DNA of 64,000 nt from Bryopsis sp. KO-2023 (Eukaryota > Chlorophyta > Ulvophyceae > Bryopsidales > Bryopsidaceae). The translations under genes and the position numbers were made by a program. This document shows, piece by piece, positions 1 through 11,700 of the stretch (the first letter of the stretch is position 1; each line of letters opens with the position of its first letter). The stretch covers positions 992,001-1,056,000 of the forward strand of contig BSYQ01000016.1 in the NCBI GenBank assembly GCA_030272585.1, written 5' to 3'. The notes below the pieces were generated by a model. That model saw only the letters and a program-made list of their open reading frames with translations. It searched no databases and was not told the DNA's origin.

Positions 1-282
1 TGAACACCTTAACTTTCGAACACTGGCTGAGGATGAAAAGTGTACCAAGACCAGAAAACAGAATGTCAATGATCAGAGTGCGTGTGTAGGATGAGCTGTG
101 TAAGAGAGTTCTTAAGTGATTTTTTTTTCCTACTCTGGCTCTAGACAGATAAAAAGAATTCACTGAACAAATATCACATGTGAACAGCAGTCTTGAAGGG
201 CAGGCAAATACTTGTCCACTTTTTCTTGTTCTGATCCTCTCCGAGACTGAGGACTGACATTTGATATCTCGTTTTTTTAAGG

Positions 283-3200
283 TTCTGGACATTCGAAGGG
301 CGGGAGCCGCTGGCCTGACGGTATTCACCTTCGAGGGGACAGAAATGCGACTCAAGTGGAACGCCTGGGGTGTGATCACGATGAACCCTGGATACGCTGG
401 GAGATTTGAACTTCCTCATAATTTGAAGGCTCTCTTCAGAACGGTGGCCATGATGGTTCCCGACTGTGCCATGATCTCGGAAATCACATTGGTTTCGTTT
501 GGATACCTTCAAGCAAAGAAAATTGTCCAGTGCTACAAGCTGTGCTCTGAGCAGCTCTCCTCTCAAGACCATTCTGATTACGGTAACAGTGCAAACTGCT
601 TATGCGCTTTGTTTAAGCTCACCCAATATCCTTCCAACGACAGAGCATTATGTTTCTGTAGGAATGCGTGCCGTGATGGCGGTACTACGGGCGGCGGGAA
701 ACCTCAAGCAGAGGTTCCCATCAAAGGACGAGTTCGTTTTGATCATGCGGTCAAGCATCGACGTAAACTTGTGCAAGTTCTTGAGCCATGATGGTCCCTT
801 ATTTCAGGGGATCATGTCAGATTTTTTCCCTGGAGTGGTGTTGCAAAAGGCAGACTCCGCGAGTATGGAGACGGCACTCAGGGACGCTTGCAATGAAATG
901 AAATTGCAGCCAGAAGAGTCGGGGAAAACAAGCTCTTACAGAGCTCTCGCCAGAGCCCTGACACTCATGGATGAAAGAGGGCAAGAAAACCAGGAGAAGC
1001 AGAAATACCATGTGATAAATCCCGAAAGTTTCACGATGGGGCTGCCTGGGGGAGGTCGAAATCCTGTGACCCAACGCTCGAACTTCATGATAACACCAGC
1101 GGGTCTAAGCCACCAGATGCTTGGGGTAGTGGTGGCCAACGAGCGCTCAGACTTGGAAGAACAAAGGAATAAACTGGTGGTTCAAAGTGCAACCAATGCA
1201 CGAAAGCTGAAAGAAATCGAGGACAAAATTCTCGATGTATTACTGTCCAACTCGGAAGGCAATATCACTGCCATCCAGATCGTCACAGAAGCAAATATTC
1301 TGGGTGACGAAATCGCTGAAAAGCAAAAGCTATTGGAAGAGATGGAGAAAGCAATCGAGAAGGCCAGGGTTGGATACAAAGCCGATTGCGGAGACTACAC
1401 GGCGATCCTCTTTTTCTGTATATCCGACCTGGAGAAACGGCTGGAAAATATTCACAATCACTCCACTTCCGATATCTGTCGATCCTTGTTTGAGAAGGAC
1501 AAACTGCTCTTCGCATTTTTGGTGTGCGCGAGGATATTGGAAAGCGAAGGTAAAATAGTCCAAGAGGAATGGACCTTCCTTCTTACTGGCGGTCTTGGTG
1601 ACTCGAAACAAGGCAAACATCCAGACTGGCGCACGGAGAAGTCATGGAAAGAAATACGCAGTTTGGGAAGACTGGGACCTTTTCAGGGACTGTCCTTTGC
1701 TTTGGTAGGCTTTTTCCCCCAGCTGAACTCCATTTAAAAATCTTTTTGGTGATGTACAAGCATTCTCTTGCTAACTTCAAATTAAATTGAGCTTCCTTCT
1801 TGCTCAGGATCTTGATCATTGGAAAGCCATGCACGATGGTTTGGAGCCCCACAAGGTTCCTTTCCCCTCGCCATTCGACGAACTGGATTTATTTCGAAAA
1901 CTGCTTATCGTAAGATGTCTCCGACCGGACAAAGTCGGCATGGACAGGGACTCCAACCCGGCTATGCCTCTCATTTTTGTTCTGTCGCCAGGATCCGATC
2001 CCTTTGCCGCGCTTCTTCAGTTTGCAGGTACCTTTGCTCAAATCTTCTTAAAATGTCAGCATCCATGCATTCAAAAAATGGAATATCACGGAAAAGATCC
2101 TTGTTCACACAAAAACGCGGTTGTCCTGTGTGTGCCTACAGCTGAGAATGATAATATGGAAAGTCGCAGCTTGTTCGCCAGTTCACTGGGGCAAGGTCAA
2201 GGTCCCAAAGCCGCTGCACTCATCGCTGAGGGAATGACCGCAGGTCATCCTGCGGTCATCCTGCAAAATTGCCATCTGGCTCCTTCGTGGATGCCTTCTC
2301 TGGACAAGATTTGTGAGGACATGGACCCCGACTCAGTGAATGCTGAGTTGAGGTTGTGGATGACGAGTTCCCCATCTCCAAAGTTCCTTGTAAACATCTT
2401 GCAGAATGGGGTTAAGATGACGAACGAACCGCCAAAGGTCAGCAACTCACACAACGGGCCCAATGTGAATAATCGGAGTCATAATAATTCTTGACTCTGT
2501 TCTGGGCTCAAGCGATCTTTGTTGGTTTGGGCAGGGTATTGGAGCAAACATGAAACAATCATACATGCTTGAGCCAGTTGCAAATGACGAGGGGTGCCAA
2601 TATCCTGGTCCGTTTAAGAGGCTTCTCTTTGGATTGGCGTTTTTTCATGCACTCGTGCAAGAAAAAAGAAAGTTTGGTCCGTTGGGTTGGAACATTCCTT
2701 ATGGTACGAATACACTTTCCACGAGGAAAGTCTCTCCCCAATTAAATTGAGATGTTCTTCTTCGATACTTTTGAGCGATGCCTCCTTCAGAAATGGTGAA
2801 TCTGTGGTCATCCAGTATTTGCTTTGTTCAGGATTCGACGACGGTGATCAAAGGATCAGTGTTCTGCGGACGTTTCTGGATGGAAATGAGAAGATCCCAT
2901 TCGATGCTGTGCGATGTGTTACGACTGGCGAATTCAATTATGGCGGTCGCCCCCTGGAAGAGTCATGGAGCCCAGTCTTCAGCACACATGTCCACGAAGT
3001 GTCGAGAGTGTTTTGTGACAGGCTCTTCGAAAACAGGGACAGGAGCTGGTCGCTTGAGGAGGTGATCCATATGGTCGGATCCACCCTAGCTCACAAATGG
3101 GTGGATATTATGTTATATTATGTTATATTATATTATATTCTCTTGGGGCAATATTATAAATTCTTTATTCTACTGATTTTCAGGTGGACACGAAAGTCAA

Positions 3201-4112
3201 GAATGACTGTGCTGGGGATCTCGATGAGCTTGTGGGCGAGGAGGATGTTGGGACTGGGCTGGAGGATGTTGTTTGGACTGGGGAGGAGGAGGAAGTGGAG
3301 GAGGAAGAAACTCCTCTCACGGAGTTTGAAGAGTGGATGTCTCGACAAGAGAGGAAGGCAAAAACTTTGGTAAGAGCGACTCTCAGTTCCAGAGATCCTT
3401 TTCTTGCAGAAAATTACAACGATCCCATCTTCTCCGCAATACCTGGCTGGTTTGATGAAGCCACAATTGGCCAGTCATACCATACTGCTGTAAGTTAAAA
3501 TCCATATTCAATGAACCGCCATGATTTCCATTCGAATGTGGGAGGAAAAAACTCGACAGCAGCCAGCGATAAATAAACCAGTGCACATGTGTTTGTTTCT
3601 ATCGCTACTTTGTTACTTTGATGTGTATAAGAAAAATGCCAGATTGTTTGAACAAGGGTGTTGTTAATCCAGCCCCAAGCAAAAAGAAACATAAAATGAG
3701 GAGAAGAAAAAGATATAATTAATGTTATAAAGGACCCGTAATTTCAGAGAAAATTTTGGAGTGTTTTCTCCTGTTCAATACGATAAATGATAAGGATTTG
3801 AATGAGGCCCAGAAAAATCTGAATTTTCTTATTTCTTATTTTTTTGTACTTGTGGGGACTGAAACATAAAATTAAAAAACCTACAGGGAAAGAGCCCCCT
3901 CAACAACGAAATCCCAACTTCCACGGTCCAAGACGTGTGGTACTCTACACTGGAAGTACAGGAATGGAGTGTAGACACCATGGCGTATACTTTGGAGACG
4001 CTGGAACAAATCCTTCCAGATGTTCAAAATTTGCATGAAAAAGTCTTAAGAAGAAACTTTTTATTCAAGGCTAAGAGAGCCCTTTTCAAAAGAAGAATGT
4101 TGTTGAGTTGAA
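283..4112 (+). CDS. Dynein heavy-chain-like gene, internally deleted and reordered, 5' partial
   Basis: This locus encodes blocks unmistakably from a dynein heavy chain, the AAA+ motor of axonemal or cytoplasmic dynein. The first visible exon (from about 283, after a T-rich acceptor) carries the AAA1 signature [19 protein letters not shown] and [11 protein letters not shown]; the next carries the [13 protein letters not shown] block and, with no intron between, SGKTSSY and YHVINPES (AAA2), then NFMITPAGL and [12 protein letters not shown] (AAA5/stalk base), [15 protein letters not shown] and [10 protein letters not shown] (AAA6). Later exons give [51 protein letters not shown] and GEFNYGG of the C-terminal region. 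Splice phases between exons agree (introns about 584-660, 1720-1806, 2035-2141, 2438-2533, 2703-2831, 3100-3183, 3491-3886). The whole of AAA3-AAA4 and the microtubule-binding stalk is absent, yet an AAA3-like block ([11 protein letters not shown]) follows the C-terminal motif. The final exons (acidic, then coiled) match nothing I recognise. It may be a pseudogene or a repurposed chimera. Confidence 0.7.
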
Positions 4113-4983
4113 TAGATTTGTAACAAAAAGAAATTGAAGTGAAATAATATGTCCTCTTTCAATCATATGGAAAGACAAACAGCAACATTCTTTACAAGAA
4201 CTTTACACATCTAATTCGCTTTTGGTGGTGGTGGCTTATTTGATATTTCGGCTCTTTTTTGGAGACTTTATTTCAAAGCTGAGTTGGTTGTGTTACACCC
4301 TGTTCTCGGAAACATGTCTTGAATCTGATCCAAAAACCTGATCCTTCCCTTCAACCTTTGGGCTCCCGTCCTGCTCCAACGCATCTGACATCAAAAAGGT
4401 GGGAACGTATTTCTTCAATGGGCTTTGCACTTCCAGTCTCTGCCTTCTTTCAGCTCTTTTCCAGCGTTAGTTTCTCTGTTTCCACAAAACGGCTCCCAGC
4501 CGGACTGATGGAGCCCTGACCCAGCCGGACTGATGGAGCCCTGACCCTGTGCCTGATTATTATTATTAACCTCTCCACCAGCTCCCGTTCTAGTAATTTG
4601 GGTAGTGTGTTTTGCTCAAAGGAGGATCTGGCAACCGAGAGGGGGGGACCTTGACGGAGGAACGGAGTGCCAGAGGGTCTGGACAAAGGAAAAAAAAAAC
4701 AGGAACACGCACATTCTTGGAAAAGAATGGCGACATCCTTCCTTTCGTATTTCATATTTCAACAGACCCACAATTGCATTAAAAAATTGTGGGCGACTCA
4801 TTCTCAATGAAGCGAATTACATCCTGGATGCATTCTTTGCCCGAAACAAGGTGTTGAGAATCAAAATTCACACATATTTTCGGGAAGATGTTCATTACAA
4901 TAATAGATATAGGATTCTGCGGATGTGCCATGATAAAAAAAAAGAATAAAATATTCATTAGAAAATAAAGAATAAAATATTAG
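4113..4983. other. Intergenic region without recognisable gene
   Basis: No ORF here has convincing coding character. The stretch is AT-rich and contains one short tandem duplication (listed separately). It probably holds the 3' ends of the dynein-like gene and of the minus-strand fragments to its right. Confidence 0.5.
4497..4544. repeat. Two-copy 24-bp tandem repeat
   Basis: A 24-base unit beginning CCAGCCGGACTGATGG is repeated twice head to tail without a mismatch. It lies in non-coding DNA downstream of the dynein-like gene. Confidence 0.85.
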
Positions 4984-5110
4984 TTAACATGATTTTTTGA
5001 GTTTGAAGTGTACCTTGTTCTTGGAGGTGTCGCCTAAATATGGATGTCTGATCATTTCAGCACGAGCTCCAGGAATATCAGCATCCGCGGCTTGAAAAGT
5101 TCTTTTGAAT
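4984..5110 (-). CDS. Possible terminal exon of an unidentified minus-strand gene
   Basis: On the minus strand an open stretch encodes FKRTFQAADADIPGARAEM followed by IRHPYLGDTSKNK and a short basic tail ending in a stop at 4984-4986. Its composition is protein-like and unlike the surrounding AT-rich DNA. Further upstream on the same strand are other plausible fragments: around 5705-5830 (WSFIKNGGSVVHIKYAGG, somewhat like a GOLD-type beta sandwich), and around 5500-5600 (a Cys/Gly-rich stretch, FACGGCAFGN). I could not connect them with consistent splice phases. Family unknown; it could also be a decayed gene. Confidence 0.3.
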
Positions 5111-6334
5111 GCAAAGAAGAAGGAACAAAAAAGATTCATCAGTCAGTTGGCCATGGAGAATGACGAGATCAAATCACATCAAAACTCCCTTTCAACGGGG
5201 AAAGAAACACTCTGTTTGACTGAAGCAAACCAAAGAGGGGGATGGTTTTAAAACAAATCAAAACAGGGCTGAGACAATTGGTCGAGATCTGTATACAGAC
5301 TTTAATCAGGAATTCGAATGCTAGTAAAAAGATAGCAAAAGTAATCTAAGGACTTTGTGTTGTGCTTTCAGTAGTTGGCGGGGCAAAAACAACAGGCTTT
5401 AGCCTATGTCGTTATGTGTTCAGGTCACCTTATGCTGGAAACGTTTCATTGGCTGGGGCTCCTCCTTAGGTAGCTTGCACTGCTTCCCACAACATCAGGA
5501 AATGATCACCAGATGCAGGTTTCCGAATGCACAACCACCACATGCAAACACATCCTTGTCAGGAATTTTTCTGGAAGCTTTGGGCTCTCGACAGCAGCAT
5601 CGAGTGTATTGGAGGTAGGATTGGCGCTCTTCCCAAGGAAAAGATAACATCCCTGCAATCCCAGAAGTACCATTTTTTTCAAATCAGAACTACACAAGGG
5701 GAAAAGAAAAATGTGTCATACCTGGCCAATTTTGACAACCAAATCCACCAAGAGAAAAAAATCTTTCCAAAATCTGCGCCTCCAGCATATTTTATGTGAA
5801 CCACTGAGCCTCCATTCTTAATGAAAGACCAAGATACGACATCTCAACCGCTATTGACGCTGGGCAACAGCATGCAAATCTTGCAATCAAATAGGTCCCA
5901 TTCACTCGAAATTTCGAATGCCTCGACCCCTACACAACTTGAAAAAAAAAGCGTCCGTGGTAAAATTTGCCCCGAAGCCAGCGCTCCCTGGCAGGTGCAG
6001 CCGGGGTTCTCAACAAGTGGTGTTAATCTTTTTTAATGAGTGCAGGGAAAGAGAGGACAAAAATTTTGCGGATCGCGCCGCCAATGGGGGCTTGCGATCT
6101 TGTTCCTTCGACTGTGCATCCTACGCACCTGGATACATATCTGAACGTCACGGTTGGGAGGAAAAGAAGGAGGCGATGTTTATTTGACTCCTGAATTAAT
6201 AGTAGTATCATATGATAACATGTGGTGGTTTCAATTTTCATGTTCTGACGAGGCTTCTCGAAGTTTGGAAACTTTCAGGTTCATTTGCCAAACTTTGATA
6301 TTGGATTGAATTGTTGTATTTTGTTGTGTTGCAT

Positions 6335-6379
6335 GAGGGCTGGGGAACATGCCCACTGAGGCTTGGGAACATGCCCACT
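6335..6379. repeat. Two-copy tandem repeat of about 22 bp
   Basis: Two adjacent copies of a unit containing GGGAACATGCCCACT, differing by a few bases and 1 bp in length, lie in non-coding DNA. Confidence 0.8.
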
Positions 6380-6919
6380 CAGGAAGGGGGGAGAACGATT
6401 AAATTATTCTTGCATAATTTCTGATCTTTATCTGACACCTTTTCCCCCTTCTCAGAGCAGGTTTAAACTGAAGATAGTGCAGTACAAATCCTATCCAGCT
6501 GCAAAAGATAGGCAATGTGTCCAACAGAATCTTGCCTTTTTTTCCCCCTTCATCTCATTTCCCATACACACATTGTGATTAATCAAGGCAAGCTGTATGA
6601 ATTTATTGTAAATTTCCTCTGTGGTCTTGGTTTCTTAGTTTCATTGACTTTGGGGGTTGGGGTTCACTACTTTCATCTACATCAACCACATCTCGGTTTG
6701 ACAAACATTGTCCACTTCCATTTCTCCCTTATTCTGCTCAAGTAACTCACTAAGTGAGGATAATCAGCCTGATCTGAATTGCTCAACACATACAATGTGG
6801 CACATGCATTTTCATTCTCTATAAAATCTGATAGGAGCCGATGCAACTGTATGTTTTTATAACAAATAAATTTACATGCCAAAATGATACACCAAATACT
6901 CAGTGCAGGCACACAAAAA

Positions 6920-7025
6920 AAACTGACCATGAAACTGAGGTGATCAGCGAAAGTACATTAGGATAGTATTAGGAATAAATTCATAGAGCCGATCATGAAA
7001 CTGAGGCGATCAGCAACAGTACATA
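6920..7025. repeat. Direct repeat, about 33-bp copies about 65 bp apart
   Basis: Two near-identical segments with the core ATCATGAAACTGAGG and then GATCAGC-A-AGTACAT lie just downstream of the 3' end of the poly-Gly secreted protein gene. No coding potential is seen between them. Confidence 0.7.
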
Positions 7026-7137
7026 TAAATTTCATCAAAAATTTAGGATTCACGATGAGGATGTTGTCGAACTCCGGTGTGCCACTGCCAGCAACGAACA
7101 TATTGTCTCCAGGATGAGCAGCAAGATGCAAAGGAGC

Positions 7138-8141
7138 TCAGTGGCAAATGCAGACCTTCTTGCAAACTTTGCATGACTTGCACTCCTTTCGGCAATGTCG
7201 TCCTACAAGGTCAGGACACTCATGTCTAGCATCTGACGTACAAAAATATTTTAACACTCTCTCCATCAGCCAGACAGGGAACTCACCGCCACCGCCGCCG
7301 CCGCCTCCTCCACCGCCGCCGCCGCCGCCGCCTCCTCCTCCTCCACCACCACCACCTCCACCGCCGCCTCCACCGCCGCCTCCACCGCCGCCTCCTCCAC
7401 CACCACCGCCGCCGCCGCCGCCTCCTCCTCCACCACCGCCGCCTCCGCCTCCACCGCCTCCTCCTCCACCACCGCCTCCACCGCTCTTGTTCTTTTTCTT
7501 GCGATCCTTTCTGCCGAGAAGACGCCTCAAGCCGTAGCTGCATTTCTTCTCGTAGGCACCACAGCACGGTGCGCCACGGCACTTGTTGCCCCTCAAATAG
7601 CAACTAACTTCTTCGCAGACTCTCTTGTAACATCTCTGAACACAAGCACGCAGGGCAATCAGAAAAATAATTCGGCACACGCAGCGGGAAAAAGGCGAGC
7701 GCAGGTACAACCTGTCGGAGCTTACCGGGCAGCTCTTGGAGCAGCTGTTGCATGGAGGGGTACCTGGACCACATACACAAGCAGGCACTTGGATCTCGCA
7801 ATCAGATCTCAATCGTCGCCAGGGACGAGAAAGCCTGTCGCACTAGCCAGCAACAGAAGGTGTTAACCAAAATGCACTTCTTCGATCTCACCGAGCATGG
7901 ACCGGCTTGCCCCCATCGACGACACGTGGGTGCCCAACCCAGGCGCCGGCGAGGTCTCTGCAACAAACAGAATTTCATTTCAAACTGCCAGGGTCTGTCG
8001 TTGGCTCCAATCAGCCACGCATTCCCGCGGGCATCAGATTCGAGCGTCAGATCGGAGGCACATACCAACAGAGTCAGCCGAGTGGCACACGGCCAAGGCG
8101 CCGAAAACGGCCAGCAGTAACATCATCGTGTTCGACCCCAT
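7138..8141 (-). CDS. Secreted Cys-rich basic protein with 66-residue polyglycine tract
   Basis: ATG at 8141. Exon 1 (8066-8141) encodes a signal peptide with core MMLLLAVFGALAVCHS. Downstream exons, joined with consistent phases, give a linker (ETSPAPGLGTHVSSMG), then a Cys-rich segment (DCEIQVPACVCGPGTPPC, CSKSCP), a basic Cys-rich segment (RCYKRVCEEVSCYLRG, CCGAYEKKC), a lysine/arginine stretch (GRKDRKKKNKS) and a run of 66 glycines (7287-7482, codons only GGC, GGT and GGA, never GGG). After an intron at about 7218-7286 (GTGAGT...TTGTAG) comes the Cys-rich tail RHCRKECKSCKVCKKVCICH and a stop. The product is predicted to be exported, cationic and disulphide-rich; a cell-wall/extracellular-matrix role or a defence-peptide-like role are both possible inferences. 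A similar protein is encoded at 53351-53956. The junction between exons 2 and 3 is the least certain part. Confidence 0.75.
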
Positions 8142-8790
8142 CGTTACAATTGCAGCGCGCTGGTTTACGATTTCCAGAGGAACCGACACCCTATTTGAAC
8201 CCCAAACCACCTCGTTGCAGCAACATCTCGCCACCTCTCGCTCACATCATGCGAAGTGATCAGTCTTGAAACATGTCAACTCGTACGAAACGCAAAACGC
8301 CATCAAGCTTGTACTGGCACAGTATGAAAATCAAAACATAACATAACATAAATCAAAACCACAACATGATATGGAATGCACATCAGTCTGCAGACTGCTT
8401 TTAGGACCACCTGAAACGATATGGATTGGGGTTGCGAATATGTTTAGGCGGATGTTGGGGTGGCTACAAGATCTTATTCAATTGCTTCGAAGATGCTTTT
8501 GTTTCTTTACTTTGTCAATGGACAGAAGCGACACCCTTCGTAAGGTATATTACGTAAGTTATATTTTACAACTTCTCTGATCGGAGAAGAAGTGATCATC
8601 ATGCATCCTATGTCTTTCGTGTCGCAGAAATTCCAACACAGGTTTCTGTTTTGTTACAGACAAATCATAAAATACACCCCTGATGAAGGGTCGAGAATTG
8701 CCCCTCCTCTTCCCTCCCCCCCCTGTAGCCCCCCAAACCCTACCATTTTCCAAACTCGACCCAAATTTGTGGCCAAAAAACCACTGCTGA
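8142..8790. other. Intergenic region with 5' flank of the poly-Gly gene
   Basis: The right half of this stretch is the 3' side of the coiled-coil gene; the left half is upstream of the poly-Gly gene, whose start is followed by GC-richer DNA. I see no clear TATA element and no additional gene. Confidence 0.4.
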
Positions 8791-11700
8791 CTAGCTTGGA
8801 CACATATCTTCCCAGATATCACATTCATCGACCCGAATTCCGCTCAATCTAGCCATGGGGCTGACGCTCTCAAAGGAAGACTCCTCCTCGGATGGAACGC
8901 ACTCATGACTGACGCTGTGTGGCAGCCCCGATGGCCTGTTCATGAATCGATACTCAGATTCCAGGTCCGAAAGCTCCGCAAACACCCTGGCTAATCCTGG
9001 CGTCGGCGCAGTCGGACATCGCATCGATTGATCCAGAATGCCGTTCACCACAGGGTGCCAGTTTGCACGCTCAATGCCCGGGGAAGAACTTCCATTATCC
9101 ACCAAAGATACGTCGATTGCGGAGGAGGATGTGGAAATTGCCTCCAGCGGTCGCTGGGCTGAGAGGTCCAGAATCGTCTTGCGAACGGCGTTGGCTTCTT
9201 GGAGCAAGGTTTCGGTGGCGTTTTCGGCCTGGAGGTATTTTTGCTGAAGCCTCGATCGACTGCGGTCGACATCATCCATCATGGACTGCATGCCAATCTC
9301 GGAAATATGTTCCTGCGCAAGCGTTCCCCTGTCAGACCTCTCTAATCAAGCCGCCAGCAGAATTCCTGACTATGTTGCATGTGGAGCGTAGGATGAGTGA
9401 CTAATCAAGGATGTTCTGGATCTACTTGCCACCAAACTTGTTTTTATCATTTATTATTATTATTATTTATTTATTTATATTTATTTTCTGTTCAACTAAA
9501 GGTTTGGTGGTTTAACCCCATCCACCCCCAAGTACCTGTTTTCCTTGGAGAGAGGTCAATTCGCTGTGGCAAAATCGCAGCTGTCGGAGCATCAATTGTA
9601 TTTCATCCCTCAGGGCAAAACAACGCTTTTCTCCACAACTCAGCCACCACTCACCGGACGATTCTTCCAAAGCCTCAGCATATTCTGTACCTATTTATTT
9701 TCCCAAGAAAAAACCAAAAAAACACCCCCCCAAATCCCAAAAAAATCGATCAAACGCGCGCACAAAAAAAAAGGAGAAACAAGCCAAAAAAACACCCAAG
9801 CATGGAAGCTGCTGCTCAGAAAATCAAAAAGAAAAAAGAATTTAAACAGAAAAACAAAAACCCGGAAACAGAACTCGAAAACAAAGAAGAAAAAAACTAC
9901 ACATGCACACGCACACACACCTTGCTTGAGGTGGATACATAGAGAATCTTCTAGGCGCCGCACCACTTGTCTGGCGGCCTTTAGAACCGATTCTTCAGTG
10001 GAATGCCTATCCCCGTCAGCTTTCAGCCCCTCCAGTTGGTGCAACACACCCTCCAGCAATAAATTCTCCCCTTCTTCGTAAACCTGCCGATCTTCCTTGA
10101 CCTCCGCACAATGCTTCTCCGCTGCCTCCAAATCCCTTTCAACCTGTGCAGTCGAAATTTATCCTATTTTTCAATTTTCAATTAATTTTTCAATTCAATT
10201 TTCAATTTTTCAATTCAATTATATAATATTCTATTAATAATTTATTGTCTCGGCTTTCGATGGGTGGCGCTGCTGTTCCCTTCTGGTTTTGAAAACAAAT
10301 TCAGGGGTGTTTATTTTATTTCTTTTTCTTTCCTCCTCTAGAATGTTTGTTTGCTTAGCAAAAAACCGAAGAACCTACCCTGGCCAGCATTTCTTCCAGT
10401 CTGTGTTTTTCTGCTTGAAGTCGACCGACCTCGGCTTTGCTGAACTCTACCCTGCTGCTGTGATCCGCTAATTGGGTATCCCTGAAAAAAACGAAAACAT
10501 ATGCCAAAATTTCAAACCAAATTTCAAACCAGCATCAACCCATCGACCCAACCCCCTCCATACTTGCAAAATCCATACGGAAAAAAACAACGAGCATTGA
10601 CACAATCGACATGCGGATCGTTCCAAAAAACACCTCAAAAAGAAACAACTTATCAACTGGGGGAAGAAATTTTTACCTTTTCTCGGTTTGGACTTTGTGT
10701 TGGGCTTCTGTGTGTGCGATTTTCTTGTGCAAGGCACTGTGGGATTCCGAAACCAGCCGCAGCTGGGCATCCAGTGTTCTGGAGACATCGACATAATGGG
10801 CCTCCCGCTCCAAACCTTCTCGGAAAGAAGCGTTCCTCAATCCAACCAGCCTCCAGAGCTCACACCCCGTGTCCCAATTCTTTCGACAGAAAAAACAGCA
10901 CAGGATTACGAAGGATGGGGAAAAAAACCCTCCAAAGATAGAAGGCATTTTGAAAAAAGTACATGGTTGGTTACTAAGCAAAAGGGTAAAAAGAGACCAC
11001 CAAAAACATACATCCTTTCAAAAAAAGCACAGAATTGCTACGAAAGGAAACAGAGCCCACCAAACGCAGATGGGATCTTCAGTGCAAAACGGGATGATCA
11101 TGTGTTTTCCTTCGTATTTCAAAAACACCCCGATGGAAGGAGAAGAAGAGGCTTACTTTCTTGGCGATTTTCCCCCCTTCTTTTAGGATGGATACATCCA
11201 CAGTGGCATCGCCGATGCTCCCCCGCAGGTCTGACACCGACGAAGCCATGTCAGCCTCGCCCTTCAAATCCCTGATCCTCCCCTCAAAACGCTCCAGCTC
11301 CGGATGAATCTGCAGCCATGCTTTTTTGCATCAACATTTCCCCCATCAACGTCGACAGCCACACTCACTCACCACACTGGGACGCTTCCAAAAAATTGAA
11401 AAAAATAAATAATAATAATACCCCCCCCCCCCTTCCAAAATGTGACCTCTACCATATTGATATTCTTGGGGATGAAAAAATGTAGTTGATAAACATTTAA
11501 ATCTATTTTTGGATGTTTTGCTTGAAACTAAAAATATCACGATTGAAAAAATAAGGGGTGCCAGAAGATGCACCAAACCTGATGGACCAAGAACGACACC
11601 TTTTTTTTAATCAATTCTCCAGCGAAATCCGTTTTCGAATTTTGAGGTCATTCCGAGGCTTCACCACTGAGCTAAAAATAGGGGTTGGTTTTCCGTTTCT

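Noticed and set aside
7148..7537. Open frame on the plus strand encoding a long polyproline run
   Set aside because: It is the complement of the polyglycine tract. The minus strand has a signal peptide, phase-consistent introns and Cys-rich domains; the plus strand has none.
9397..10081. Plus-strand Lys/Pro-rich frames of up to 181 codons
   Set aside because: They fall in A-rich intron DNA of the minus-strand coiled-coil gene.
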